NCBI GenBank assembly: GCA_902470765.1
Contig: CABRHW010000011.1
Coordinates: 1-64,000, forward strand
DNA from: an uncultured Collinsella sp.
Lineage (GTDB): Bacteria > Actinomycetota > Coriobacteriia > Coriobacteriales > Coriobacteriaceae
Reading direction: 5' to 3'
DNA length: 64,000 bases
Below the pieces are notes generated by a model. It was not told where the DNA came from. It was given only the letters and a program-made list of their open reading frames with translations, and did no database searches. The translations under genes and the position numbers were made by a program. Of the stretch, positions 32,935 to 42,000 are shown piece by piece. Position 1 is the stretch's first letter. Every line of letters starts with the position of its first letter.

Positions 32935-34371
32935 ATGTCGAATGTCCCCACGACCACCCCGGGCCCGGATGATACCGAGCGCACGCCCGAAGGTGCCACC
33001 GAAACGATTCCTCTGATTACAAACGTACATGCCGATAAGCAGAACGGGCGCGCGAACGATGCGGCCGAGATTTCCGATGAAGAGGCATACGCCAAGCTCA
33101 AGGCAAAGCGTGCCGAACGCCGACGCAAAAAGCTGATTCGTCGCGGTATTGCCGCCGGCGTCGTGGGTGCCGTCGCGCTCATTGCCATTGTTGCAACCCT
33201 TGTTATCAATGTGCAGCCACAGGGCGCTAGCGGTCCTGTGACCGACATAGTGACCGAGGGCACGTTTACCACAACGGTCGAGGCGAAAGGCCAGCTCAAA
33301 CCCATTTCGTCCTCAGTGGTCTCCCCTTCTGTCGACGGCACGGTCGATTCTATCAACGTGCAGGCAGGCCAATCCGTCAACGAGGGCGACGTGCTTATGA
33401 CCATTAAAAATGACGAGCTCGATCGCAACGTTGCCGAGGCGCAGCGTGCAGTTGCAGCCGCTCAGGAAGACCTCGCCAACGCGCAGAAAGCCGCAGCTGC
33501 CGCGCAGGCCACCCCAACGACGGACGTCGAGGGAGCTACCGCAGCGGCTGGCGTCTCCGCCGCATCAGCGGACACGAACGCCGTATCGGCCGCGCAGCGC
33601 AGCCTCGCATCAGCCCAGGCAAACCTCGACCAGGCGAACGCCAAGGCCTCCAGTCGCACGGTCACGGCCCCGAGCTCGGGTAGCATCGTGGAGCTCAATG
33701 CCAAAGTGGGCGCCACGGTTACAGGCGGCATGATCATGGGCGAAAGCGATACGAGCGGCGGCAAGCAGTGCATGCAGATCGCCGACCTGTCCAAGATGAA
33801 GGTGACCGTGCAGGTGGGCGAAAAGGACATCGCCAAGATCGCAGTTGGGCAGAGCGCCAACGTCACGTATCCCGCGTTTCCCGATATCGTGAGCCAGGGC
33901 ACCGTCACGGCTATCGCGTCGGTGGCAAACTCCGACGCCGCCAACGGTGGCGGCGGCAGCGTAACCTTTAACGTCGACATTCTCATCGAGGCGCCCGACG
34001 CGCGCCTGAAGCCGGGCATGACGGCCGAGGTATCGGTGGTGACCGAGCAGCTCGACGACGTGGTGATGGTGCCGACGATGGCGCTCATGACCGAAGACGG
34101 CGAACACTATTACGTCAACGTGGCGACTGATGACGAGGGCAAGCAAACCCATCGCGTGAAGGTGACCGTCGTAACGCAAAACGACAACGAAGCCGCAGTC
34201 GGCAAGACACAGGTCAAGCGCGACGACCAGGGCAACGAGATCAACCCCAACGTGCCGGTTACCAAGCTGCGCGATGGCGACACCCTCGTCATGGATACCG
34301 GAGCGGACGCAACGGCTGACGGCGGCTACAGCGCGGATTCGGGCAGTATGTCTGCCGACGAGGGCATGTAA
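32935..34371 (+). CDS. Efflux periplasmic-adaptor-like protein (MacA/HlyD family)
   Basis: The 478-residue protein has an acidic cytoplasmic leader, a Lys/Arg-rich stop signal, and one membrane helix (about 71-91, GIAAGVVGAVALIAIVATLV). Membrane-fusion-protein elements follow. PSVDGTVDSINVQAGQSVN (about 124) and TAPSSGSIVELNAKVGATV (about 245) form the split lipoyl domain. They flank a coiled coil rich in Ala and Gln (RNVAEAQRAVAAAQEDLANA at about 165-184). The beta-barrel domain and an acidic tail end the protein. In Gram-positive bacteria such adaptors work with MacB-like transporters. AAAGGAGA precedes the ATG. Its stop overlaps the next ATG (TAATG). Confidence 0.9.
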   Translation: MSNVPTTTPGPDDTERTPEGATETIPLITNVHADKQNGRANDAAEISDEEAYAKLKAKRAERRRKKLIRRGIAAGVVGAVALIAIVATLVINVQPQGASGPVTDIVTEGTFTTTVEAKGQLKPISSSVVSPSVDGTVDSINVQAGQSVNEGDVLMTIKNDELDRNVAEAQRAVAAAQEDLANAQKAAAAAQATPTTDVEGATAAAGVSAASADTNAVSAAQRSLASAQANLDQANAKASSRTVTAPSSGSIVELNAKVGATVTGGMIMGESDTSGGKQCMQIADLSKMKVTVQVGEKDIAKIAVGQSANVTYPAFPDIVSQGTVTAIASVANSDAANGGGGSVTFNVDILIEAPDARLKPGMTAEVSVVTEQLDDVVMVPTMALMTEDGEHYYVNVATDDEGKQTHRVKVTVVTQNDNEAAVGKTQVKRDDQGNEINPNVPVTKLRDGDTLVMDTGADATADGGYSADSGSMSADEGM

Positions 34372-35144
34372 TGCGTCCCGTTATCGACATCCGCAACGTG
34401 CACCGCATCTTTGAGAGCGAGGCAGGTTGCGCCCACATCCTGCACAACGTGAGCCTGGCGGTAGATCCCGGCGAGTTCGTCGCCATTACCGGCCCCTCGG
34501 GCTCGGGCAAATCAACGCTCATGAACATCCTAGGCTGCCTGGATAAGCCGACGGCGGGCGACTACTACCTGCAAGGGCTCAACGTGGCCGAGCTTGACGA
34601 TGACGAGCTCACCGAAGTTCGTGCCCTGAGCATTGGCTTTGTCTTTCAGAGCTTCAACCTGCTGCCGCGCCTGTCGGTTATCGAAAACGTCATGCTGCCG
34701 CTGGCCTACACCAATGTGCCCCGTAGCCAGCGCGAAATGCGCGCCGTGCACGCGCTACAGGCCGTCACGCTGCCGGTCGACCACTGGGACCACCGCATAT
34801 CAGAGCTCTCGGGCGGACAGATGCAGCGCGTCGCCATCGCGCGCGCTCTTGTCAATGACCCGCCCATCATCCTGGCCGATGAGCCGACGGGAAACCTGGA
34901 CTCCGCCACTGGGGCGCTTGTAATGGAGACCTTCCATAAGCTCCAGAAGCGCGGCAAAACCATCGTTCTTATCACACACGACCCCGGCATCGCCGCCGAG
35001 GCCGACCGTGCCGTGACCATACGCGACGGTCGCATTCACGACGGCGCGTATATTCCACATGCACCGCGGACCCTGCGCAGCGCCGTAGATAGCCTGCCCA
35101 TGATTTCCGCCTCCGCCAACCCGCCGAAAGGAGCGATGGCATGA
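34371..35144 (+). CDS. ABC transporter ATP-binding protein (MacB/LolD type)
   Basis: The 257-residue ATPase has Walker A GPSGSGKSTLMNILG (about 43-57), the Q-loop FVFQSFNLLPRL (about 90), signature LSGGQMQRVAIARAL (about 145) and Walker B PIILADEPTGNLDS (about 165), ending with a switch His in LITHDPGIA. This is the set expected of the MacB/LolD/FtsE group that powers FtsX-like permeases. It overlaps the adaptor gene by one base and the permease gene by four, so the three genes form one translationally coupled operon. The exported substrate (drug, peptide or lipid) cannot be told from sequence. Confidence 0.93.
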   Translation: MRPVIDIRNVHRIFESEAGCAHILHNVSLAVDPGEFVAITGPSGSGKSTLMNILGCLDKPTAGDYYLQGLNVAELDDDELTEVRALSIGFVFQSFNLLPRLSVIENVMLPLAYTNVPRSQREMRAVHALQAVTLPVDHWDHRISELSGGQMQRVAIARALVNDPPIILADEPTGNLDSATGALVMETFHKLQKRGKTIVLITHDPGIAAEADRAVTIRDGRIHDGAYIPHAPRTLRSAVDSLPMISASANPPKGAMA

Positions 35145-36355
35145 GCGCCCGCGATCTCATCCAGGAAGCCCTTCACTCGCTCGAGGCAAACAAGGGGCGC
35201 AGTCTGCTCACCATCCTGGGCATCGTCATTGGCATTGCTTCGGTTATCGCCATGACTTCGCTCATCGGCGGCATCCAAAACAGCCTGGTCAACAGTCTGG
35301 GCCTCAATGCGGCACGCATAGTGCAAATCTATTCGTCGCAAGAACTCACCGAGTCGGACATCGAGAAGCTTCAAAAACTGGTGCCGCAGATAGAGCAGAT
35401 CGGCATTGTCGACAGCGCGTATACCGAGTATAAGACCGGCGATAAAAGCTATACCGTCATGGCACAGGGTGTCGATAGCGACATGCTTGACGCCGTGGGG
35501 GCCAGCAAGCTCGTTGCGGGGCGTACCTATTCCCAGGCCGAGTCTCAATCAGGCTCGCGCGTGGCGCTCATCAGCCGCGGCGGCGCCGATCAGCTGTACG
35601 GCAACGAACAGGATGCGCTGGGGAAAACCATCAAGGTGTCCAACGGCGAGGTGCAGATTGTAGGCGTGATTGATGGCGGCAGCGACTCCATGGGCTCGCT
35701 CACGCTGTATATGCCACGCGAAACTATCTCCGGACTGTTTGGCGACGAGAATCCTTCATTCCCCAGCGTGACGGCACTTGCCGCCGAGGGCACGGACATG
35801 GATGAGCTCTGCAAAACCATCGAGTCCAAGGTGCGCGCGATGAAGGGCATCGAGGAGGAGGACGAGTACGACAGTGTATCGGCAACCTCCATGAAAAGCG
35901 CTATCGATGCACTCAACTCCTTTATGGGCGCATTCTCGCTCATCATGGGTGCTGTCGCCAGCATCTCGCTGCTTGTCGGCGGTATCGGCATTATGAATAT
36001 GATGCTCACCAACGTATCTGAACGCATCCGCGAGATCGGCATCCGCCGTGCTCTGGGCGCCAGTCGTCGCGATATCACCGCGCAGTTTTTGGCCGAGTCC
36101 TCGGCGCTGTGCGTCACCGGCGGACTATTGGGTCTCCTGATTGGCTATCTGCTGGCATGGGGACTCACGTTCTTTGCCGCAAGCTCGGGTATCATGAGCG
36201 AGTTTGGAGCTACCGGGACGATCACGCCAAGCTTCTCCATTACGACAGTGTTGATCGCGTTTGCCGTATCGGTCGGCATCGGCGTAATCTTTGGCTTCTA
36301 CCCCGCTCGCCGTGCAGCAAAGCTCGACCCGGTGGAATGCCTACGCTACCAGTAA
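35141..36355 (+). CDS. ABC transporter permease (MacB/FtsX type)
   Basis: The 404-residue protein has the MacB layout. One N-terminal helix (LTILGIVIGIASVIAMTSLI at about 22-41) is followed by a large extracellular MacB_PCD domain with conserved GRTYSQAE (about 126) and DQLYGNEQDALGKTI. Three C-terminal helices then carry the FtsX signature GIGIMNMMLTNVSERIREIG (about 281-300) and GIRRALGASRRDI. The ATPase is a separate gene. It ends 35 bases before the stop of the convergent cobalamin operon, with no clear terminator between them, so overlapping transcripts are likely. Confidence 0.92.
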   Translation: MSARDLIQEALHSLEANKGRSLLTILGIVIGIASVIAMTSLIGGIQNSLVNSLGLNAARIVQIYSSQELTESDIEKLQKLVPQIEQIGIVDSAYTEYKTGDKSYTVMAQGVDSDMLDAVGASKLVAGRTYSQAESQSGSRVALISRGGADQLYGNEQDALGKTIKVSNGEVQIVGVIDGGSDSMGSLTLYMPRETISGLFGDENPSFPSVTALAAEGTDMDELCKTIESKVRAMKGIEEEDEYDSVSATSMKSAIDALNSFMGAFSLIMGAVASISLLVGGIGIMNMMLTNVSERIREIGIRRALGASRRDITAQFLAESSALCVTGGLLGLLIGYLLAWGLTFFAASSGIMSEFGATGTITPSFSITTVLIAFAVSVGIGVIFGFYPARRAAKLDPVECLRYQ

Positions 36356-36369
36356 GCCACCACCAACAA

Positions 36370-36383
36370 GTTGCGGTGAATTA
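36370..36383. repeat. Half copy of the 20147 palindrome at the left edge of the cobalamin block
   Basis: GTTGCGGTGAATTA matches 13 of 14 bases of the arm at 20148-20161. The opposite arm is missing, and the cobalamin genes begin 7 bases further on. It may be the remnant of an element broken when the block arrived. Confidence 0.5.
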
Positions 36384-36389
36384 GAGCGC

Positions 36390-37163
36390 CTAGCGCGCGA
36401 GCTCCCGTAAGAGCGCGTCTTCCACTTCCCGAAGCGAAAGGGCGCCGCCTCCCTCGGCGGGACGGGCGACCACGATGCAGCGCGCTCCCACGTCGCGCGC
36501 GGAGGCGATCTTCTCGGCCGTGCCGCCTACGGTTCCCGAGTCCTTGGTCACAAGCCACTGGGCGCCCACCTGCCGAAGCATCGCCTCGTTGAGCTCACGG
36601 GTGAAGGGCCCCTGCATGCCGATAACGTGCGACGGCGAAAACCCCGCGTCGATGCACTTCGTTATAGCACCGGGCAGCGGGAGCACACGCACGAAGAAGC
36701 GCTCCGCGAAATCGGCGACGCGCGTATAGGGAGCAAGCTCCTTGCTCCCCGTCGTGAGAAGCGCGCGACCCGGGTTCTCGGAGAGAAAGCGCGCCGCGCA
36801 GGCGATCGACGCGACCGACACAACGCCTTTGGGCAGCGCCTCGACCGGGCGCGCAAGGCGCAGGCATCGTGCACCCACGGCGAGCGAAGCGGCACGGATG
36901 TTGCCGCTTGCGAGCGTAGCGAAGGGATGCGTGGCGTCGACGACGATGCGCGCGCCGGAAAGCTCGCGCTCCATGTCGGCCTCGTCGAGCCTGCCCGCAT
37001 GCACCTCGATGCCCGGAAGCTCGCCCAAAAGCTCGCCTCCGTACTCGGTTGCCGCGTAGGCACGGGCGGGGATGCCCGCCCCGCTCGCCCATTCGCACAG
37101 AAGGCGGCCCTCGGTGGTGCCGGCGAAGATGCGCAGCGCCGGCGCGGATGCGGGCGCCGTCAC
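36390..37163 (-). CDS. cbiJ: Cobalt-precorrin-6A reductase
   Basis: The 257-residue protein reduces the precorrin-6A macrocycle with NAD(P)H. It contains the family markers IFAGTTEGRLLCEWA (about 11), VVDATHPFATLASGNIRAA (about 70), LLTTGSKELAPY (about 125) and VTKDSGTVGGTAEKIASA (about 205). The GTG start at 37163 overlaps the cbiC stop (GTGA). The minus-strand frame remains open far upstream, but that part lies within cbiC. It is the last gene of the 17-gene operon; no terminator follows. CobK of the aerobic pathway is homologous, but the rest of the set is anaerobic. Confidence 0.9.
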   Translation of the reverse strand: MTAPASAPALRIFAGTTEGRLLCEWASGAGIPARAYAATEYGGELLGELPGIEVHAGRLDEADMERELSGARIVVDATHPFATLASGNIRAASLAVGARCLRLARPVEALPKGVVSVASIACAARFLSENPGRALLTTGSKELAPYTRVADFAERFFVRVLPLPGAITKCIDAGFSPSHVIGMQGPFTRELNEAMLRQVGAQWLVTKDSGTVGGTAEKIASARDVGARCIVVARPAEGGGALSLREVEDALLRELAR

Positions 37164-37801
37164 TTCGGGCCGCCTGGGCGCGTGATCTGGTAGAGCAGCG
37201 CGTTCATAATGGCGGCCGCCACGGTCGAGCCGCCCTTGCGACCCCTCGCGACGATGGCTGGCACGCGTCGTGCGAGTAGCTCCTCTTTCGCCTCGACAAC
37301 GTTCACAAACCCGACCGGCACCCCAACGACGAGCGCGGGCGCGATCTTCCCCGCGTCCATGAGCTCGGCGAGGCGCAGAAGTGCTGTGGGAGCGTTGCCG
37401 ACGGCCACGATGAGCGGACCCTCGATGCCGCAAGCTTTGTCCATGCTCGCAACGGCGCGAGTCGTGCCCGCGGCGCGCGCAGCCGCGGCGACATCAGGGT
37501 CGGCCATGTAGCACACGGCCTTGCAGCCGAGCTTCGCGAGCGCGGGCTTGCTTATGCCTGCGAGCGCCATGTTCGTGTCGGTGAGCACCGTGGCCCCTGC
37601 GCGCAGTGCGTCGAGCGCACAGTGCGCGGCGTCATGAGTGAAAACGAGGGAATCGGCGTACGAGAAGTCGGCAGTGGTGTGGATGACGCGCTTCACGACG
37701 GGTTCTTCGAGCGGCGGGAACGTGCGGCCGCCGAGCTCTTCGGTGATGATCTCGAAGCTGCGCCGCTCGATGTCGCCGGGCGCCATCTCCTTGGAATCCA
37801 T
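37160..37801 (-). CDS. cbiC: Cobalt-precorrin-8 methylmutase
   Basis: The 213-residue enzyme moves the C11 methyl to C12, giving cobyrinate. VVKRVIHTTADFSYADSLVF (about 35-54) contains the catalytic His, and TDTNMALAGISK (about 74) and GVPVGFVNVVEAKEEL (about 165) are the other conserved blocks. Length is typical. The ATG follows the cobO stop with no base between (TAGATG), and the stop overlaps the cbiJ start. Every step next to it in the pathway is encoded in the same operon. Confidence 0.93.
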   Translation of the reverse strand: MDSKEMAPGDIERRSFEIITEELGGRTFPPLEEPVVKRVIHTTADFSYADSLVFTHDAAHCALDALRAGATVLTDTNMALAGISKPALAKLGCKAVCYMADPDVAAAARAAGTTRAVASMDKACGIEGPLIVAVGNAPTALLRLAELMDAGKIAPALVVGVPVGFVNVVEAKEELLARRVPAIVARGRKGGSTVAAAIMNALLYQITRPGGPK

Positions 37802-38317
37802 CTAGTACTCCACTCCTTCCCTTGCACATATCCCCTGCTCGTAGGGGTGTTTCTCGCACCGCATCTCGGTTATGTAGTCGGCCTTCTCCACGATCTTGCG
37901 GGAAGGCGCGCGCCCGGTGAGCGCTACTTCGACGCCGCGCGCGGACATATCGAGCGCGCGGTCCACGAGCGCCTCGTCGACAAGCCCCTTCGAAAGCGCA
38001 TCGAGCGCCTCGTCGAGCACGAGCAGCCCCTCCTGCGCGCCCTCGAGCTCGGCAAGCGCGGAAGCGAGGTTCCCATCGTGCAGCTCGCACGTAGCGGCAA
38101 GTTCTTCCGACGACATCGACCAGGTAAACTTGTCCGACACCTTCCCCGCGAACACGGGCACGCCGAAATGCTCGGCGAGCAGGCGCGCCTCCCCGCTTTC
38201 GCCGTCTTTCAGGAACTGCACGACGACGACGCGGCGGCCTGCGGCGAGCATGCGAAGGGCGAGGCCCATCGCCGCCGTGGTCTTGCCTTTGCCGTCGCCA
38301 TGATACACGTGAATCAT
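37802..38317 (-). CDS. cobO: Corrinoid adenosyltransferase (CobO/BtuR type)
   Basis: The 171-residue protein transfers the adenosyl group from ATP to cob(I)-corrinoid. The N-terminal P-loop is HGDGKGKTTAAMGLALRM (about 5-22), with VVVVQFLKDG (about 35) and LLVLDEALDAL (about 102) following. VALTGRAPSRKIVEKADYIT (about 134-153) is typical of the CobO group. The tail ends in EKHPYEQGICAREGVEY, as usual for the family. The ATG at 38317 overlaps the cbiP stop (ATGA). No Cys pair or PduO domain is seen, so it is not PduO. Confidence 0.92.
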   Translation of the reverse strand: MIHVYHGDGKGKTTAAMGLALRMLAAGRRVVVVQFLKDGESGEARLLAEHFGVPVFAGKVSDKFTWSMSSEELAATCELHDGNLASALAELEGAQEGLLVLDEALDALSKGLVDEALVDRALDMSARGVEVALTGRAPSRKIVEKADYITEMRCEKHPYEQGICAREGVEY

Positions 38318-39813
38318 ACGCCCTCCTCGATAATGCGGTAGACATACTCCATGTCGAGCGCTCCGCGCACGACGTCGGCCAGGCGGTCGAACTCGCGCGC
38401 ACGGTGATCGGCCGCGGACGCCGCGCCCGCAGCACCCACGACGCTCTCGGGCAGGCCGCGCATGCGCGCGAGCGAGCGAGCGAGGGCGAGCGCCACCCCC
38501 GGTTCGTCGAACAGGCCGTGGAGATAGGTTCCGAACACGTTTCCGCAGGCCGCGCCTTCTGGTTTGCCGCCAATGGTGCCCGCAGGGGCGCAGGAGACGG
38601 TCGTTTCGCCGTCGTGAATCTCGTACCCACGCGCCGTCATGCCGTTCCACACCGAGAACGCGCCTTGGGCGCCCGTGATGCGCAGCTCCGACTGGGCGAG
38701 GCGCTTTTCCTCCTTGAACACCGTACTTGCAGGGATGAGCCCGAGCCCGCGCGCGGTGCCAGCGCCTTCCCTGCCGTGCGGGTCCGAAAGCTCGTCTCCC
38801 AAAAGCTGGTAGCCTCCGCATATGCCGAGCACCGGCGTGCCCGCGCCCGAAAGCGCGCGTACACAGGCTCCGATGCCGCTAGCCGCAAGCCAGCGCGCGT
38901 CGTCGACCGTGGACTTCGAGCCGGGAAGCACCACCAGGTCGGGTCGGCCCAGATCGGTCGTCGAGGAAACGTAGCGCACGCCCATGCCGGGCACGCGCGA
39001 AAGCGGGTCGAAGTCGGTGAAGTTCGACAGATGCGGAAGGCGCACGACGGCGACGTCGATGACGCCGCGCGCCTCGCGGGCAGTTAGGCGCGGCGCGAGC
39101 GAGTCCTCGTCGTCCAGGTCGAGCGTAAGATACGGCACGACCCCCACGACGGGAACCCCGCACATTTTCTCGAGCGGAGCCAAACCCGGACGCAGGATTT
39201 CCACATCGCCGCGGAACTTGTTCACCATAAGCCCCCGCAAAAGCGCGCGGTCCTCGGGCGCAAGGAGCGCGACCGTGCCGTAGAGCTGGGCAAACACCCC
39301 GCCTGGGTCGATGTCGCCCGCGAGCAGCACGGGGGAGGACACGGCGCGCGCGAGCCCCATGTTGACGATGTCGTTTTCGGCAAGGTTGATTTCGACGGGA
39401 CTGCCGGCGCCCTCGATGACGATGACGTCGTTTTCCTCCGCGAGCGAATCGAACGCCTCCAAAATCTGCGGCATGAGCGCCTTCTTTCGCGCGAAGTAGT
39501 CCCTCGCAGCGAAGGCTCCCTGCGCCTTGCCGGCCACGATGAGCTGGCTTCGGTGATCGCTTTCGGGCTTGAGCAGGATGGGGTTCATGCGCACGTCGGG
39601 CGCGATGCCGCACGCCTCGGCCTGCATGATCTGAGCGCGCCCCATCTCGAGCCCGTCGGCCGTGACACCGCTGTTGAGCGCCATGTTCTGGCTCTTGAAG
39701 GGAGCCACGCGCAGGCCGTCCTGCGAAAGCACACGGCACAGCCCCGCCGCAAGCAGGCTCTTCCCCGCGTTCGACATGGTGCCCTGGATCATGATGGGCT
39801 TCGCCCTACCCAC
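38314..39813 (-). CDS. cbiP: Cobyric acid synthase, glutamine-hydrolysing
   Basis: The 499-residue enzyme amidates four side chains of adenosylcobyrinate a,c-diamide. It has the P-loop-like IMIQGTMSNAGKSLLAAGLC (about 7-26), KPESDHRSQLIVAG, and IEGAGSPVEINLAENDIVNM (about 130-149). A class I glutaminase domain follows, with LGICGGYQLLGDEL (nucleophile Cys at about 340) and TYLHGLFDEPG (catalytic His). A GTG start at 39813, with GGAGG 9 bases upstream, gives the usual N-terminus and overlaps the cobD stop by 8 bases. An ATG at 39792 is the alternative. A Gly/Ala-rich insert precedes the last helix. Confidence 0.94.
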   Translation of the reverse strand: MGRAKPIMIQGTMSNAGKSLLAAGLCRVLSQDGLRVAPFKSQNMALNSGVTADGLEMGRAQIMQAEACGIAPDVRMNPILLKPESDHRSQLIVAGKAQGAFAARDYFARKKALMPQILEAFDSLAEENDVIVIEGAGSPVEINLAENDIVNMGLARAVSSPVLLAGDIDPGGVFAQLYGTVALLAPEDRALLRGLMVNKFRGDVEILRPGLAPLEKMCGVPVVGVVPYLTLDLDDEDSLAPRLTAREARGVIDVAVVRLPHLSNFTDFDPLSRVPGMGVRYVSSTTDLGRPDLVVLPGSKSTVDDARWLAASGIGACVRALSGAGTPVLGICGGYQLLGDELSDPHGREGAGTARGLGLIPASTVFKEEKRLAQSELRITGAQGAFSVWNGMTARGYEIHDGETTVSCAPAGTIGGKPEGAACGNVFGTYLHGLFDEPGVALALARSLARMRGLPESVVGAAGAASAADHRAREFDRLADVVRGALDMEYVYRIIEEGV

Positions 39814-41029
39814 GGGTATCGACCTCCTTCGCCGAGCCTCGGCCATCCGCGCCCGCCATAGCGCCGCTGCAAGAAGCGCCGCCCCGTTCGTCGGGTTCGC
39901 CTTCGCCCGATGCGCCTTCCGCCCGAAGCGCGCGGCTGAACGCCATCGCAAGCCGGGCATTCTCCTTGTGCGTGCGCACGGCGACGCGGCACCAGAAACG
40001 GGACAGTATCGAAAACGAGTCGCACGTGCGGACCAAAACCCCCTGTTTATACAGGCGCTCGGGGATGTCTTTCGCCGGCATGCGGACTAAAAGGAAGTTC
40101 GCATCCGACGGCACGACGGAAAGCCCGAGCGAGGAGAGCTCGTGGGAAAGCCACGCTCGCTCGCCCGCCAGTACATCGCGCGTGCGCGAGACGTATTCGA
40201 CGTCTTCCAGGGCGGCGATGCCTGCGGCCTCGGCGACCGAGGAGACGGGCCACGCCTGTCCCGCCCGGCGAATCCCCTCGATGAGTTGGGCGTTTCCGCT
40301 GATCAGATACCCCAACCGCAACCCTGCCATTCCGTAGAGCTTGGTGAACGCGGAGAGCACGGCCACATGGTGCGAACACGCGGCGCGTGCGGCCACGCTC
40401 CTTTCGCGGGCGTCGGGCGCAAATCCGAGGAAGCACTCGTCCACGACGAGCAGCGCGCCCACCTGCTCGCAGCGGCAAGCCGCGGCATCGATCACGCTGG
40501 GGTCGACGAGGCGCCCCGTCGGGTTGTTCGGATTGCAGAGGTACGCCACGTCTCCCGGCCCCTCGATCGCGCGGGCGAAGGAGGCGGGCACGTCGAAGTC
40601 GTCCGCTTCGGAGAGCGGGAACTCCTGCACGCATGCACCGTAGTACGATGCCGCCTCCGCATATTCAGAGAACGTCGGCGCGCACACGACGATGCGTTTC
40701 GGGCGCACCGCCGCAGCGAGCCGCCAGATGATGTCGGACGCGCCCGCGCCGCAGACGATAGTATCTTCGGGAATGCCCTGGGCGCGCGCTAGGGCGCGAA
40801 CGAGGGCGAGGCTTTCCCTATCGGGGTAGGCGTCGATTCGAGAAAGCGACTTGCAAGCTGCGGCGACGGCGCGCGGCGAGGGGCCTGCCGGATTCACGTT
40901 CACCGAGAAGTCGATGAGATCGGAGGCGCCCCCTTCGCAACCGATGCCGAGCGATTGCGCGCTGCCCCCATGCGTACGGGCGCGCAGGATTCCCCCGGCA
41001 GCCCGGAGCGCGGCGTGGTCTTCCCTCAT
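39806..41029 (-). CDS. cobD: Threonine-phosphate decarboxylase (aminopropanol arm)
   Basis: The 407-residue PLP enzyme makes aminopropanol phosphate for the nucleotide loop. It is a class I/II aminotransferase fold. The N-terminus reads DFSVNVNPAGPSPRAV (about 38). CNPNNPTGRLVDPSVI (about 170), LLVVDECFLGFAPDA (about 200) and SAFTKLYGMAGLRLGYLISG (about 225-244) follow, in which the Lys of FTKLYG should bind PLP. The C-terminal 40 residues are Gly, Ala and Ser-rich and have no counterpart in typical CobD. The gene overlaps cbiB by four bases and cbiP by eight. A plain histidinol-phosphate aminotransferase is excluded mainly by context. Confidence 0.88.
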   Translation of the reverse strand: MREDHAALRAAGGILRARTHGGSAQSLGIGCEGGASDLIDFSVNVNPAGPSPRAVAAACKSLSRIDAYPDRESLALVRALARAQGIPEDTIVCGAGASDIIWRLAAAVRPKRIVVCAPTFSEYAEAASYYGACVQEFPLSEADDFDVPASFARAIEGPGDVAYLCNPNNPTGRLVDPSVIDAAACRCEQVGALLVVDECFLGFAPDARERSVAARAACSHHVAVLSAFTKLYGMAGLRLGYLISGNAQLIEGIRRAGQAWPVSSVAEAAGIAALEDVEYVSRTRDVLAGERAWLSHELSSLGLSVVPSDANFLLVRMPAKDIPERLYKQGVLVRTCDSFSILSRFWCRVAVRTHKENARLAMAFSRALRAEGASGEGEPDERGGASCSGAMAGADGRGSAKEVDTRG

Positions 41030-42000
41030 GCCATCGCCCCCAAGGCGAGCACGACCGCCGCGCGCGCGGCGCCGAAGACGACGAGCGCGCATACGGACGC
41101 GGCGAGCATGAGCCTTGTCGCCCGGGCGATGTCGCCCCACTCGATTTCACGGGACGCGTCGCCTATCGTCGGTTTCTCAACGAGCTTGCCGAAATACACC
41201 GCGGGTCCTGCCAGGCGCAGCCCGAGCGCGCCCGCACACGCTGACTCGGTCTGCGCCGAGTTGGGGCTCGCATGGCGACGCCTGTCGCGGCGCCAGATGC
41301 GCGCCGCCCCGCGCGCGTCGAGCCCGACGATCGGGCACACGGCGATCATGAACAGGGCCGATAAGCGCGAGGGAATCCAGTTCACCGCATCGTCGAGGCG
41401 CGCCGAGGCGCGACCGAAGTCGATGTAGCGCTCGTTTTTGTAGCCCACCATACTGTCGAGCGTGTTCACCGCCTTGTACGCCATGCCCAAGGGCGCACCC
41501 CCGATCATAAGGTAGAAAAGTGGCGCGATGACGCCGTCGCTCGCGTTCTCCGCCACCGTTTCCACGGCGGCGCGCGCGACGCCCTGCTCGTCGAGAACAG
41601 ACGTGTCGCGTCCCACGATGAGCCCGACGGCTTCGCGCGCCGCGACAAGGCCGCCCTTCGAGAACGCGTGGGCCACGGCCAGGCTCTGGCGGCGCAGCTC
41701 GCATGTCGCGAGAACCTGATAGCTCGCCCATGCCTCGGCCACGAAGCGCAAGCCGGAGTGAACCATGCCGCAAAGATGTAGGATACCCCAGGTCAAAAGC
41801 CCACACGCAAGCGGAAGCGCCACGGCGAGCACAAGTCCTGCGGCGCGCGTGCCCGCGGACGTTTGCGGGAATGCGCCTCGAAGGCGGCCTTCGGCCCACG
41901 TGATCGCGCGCCCCATGGCGACGACGGGATGGGGAAGCCAGCGCGGGTCGCCGAAGGCAAGGTCGGCCGCGAACCCGGCGGCGACGGCAAGAATCGTCAT
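41026..42000 (-). CDS. cbiB: Adenosylcobinamide-phosphate synthase
   Basis: The 324-residue integral membrane protein joins aminopropanol (phosphate) to adenosylcobyric acid. Conserved blocks are DLAFGDPRWLPHPVVAMGRA (about 14-33), VAENASDGVIAPLFYLMIGG (about 158-177), YKAVNTLDSMVGYKNERYID (about 183-202) and ASPNSAQTESACAGALGLRL (about 251-270). Several hydrophobic helices lie between them. The ATG shares one base with the upstream stop (TGATG), and its own stop overlaps cobD. CbiB beside cobD is the usual arrangement, as their products act in sequence. Confidence 0.94.
   Translation of the reverse strand: MTILAVAAGFAADLAFGDPRWLPHPVVAMGRAITWAEGRLRGAFPQTSAGTRAAGLVLAVALPLACGLLTWGILHLCGMVHSGLRFVAEAWASYQVLATCELRRQSLAVAHAFSKGGLVAAREAVGLIVGRDTSVLDEQGVARAAVETVAENASDGVIAPLFYLMIGGAPLGMAYKAVNTLDSMVGYKNERYIDFGRASARLDDAVNWIPSRLSALFMIAVCPIVGLDARGAARIWRRDRRRHASPNSAQTESACAGALGLRLAGPAVYFGKLVEKPTIGDASREIEWGDIARATRLMLAASVCALVVFGAARAAVVLALGAMA

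Noticed and set aside
36356..36389. Terminator between the MacB-like permease and cbiJ
   Set aside because: The 34-base gap has no stem with a T-run on either strand.
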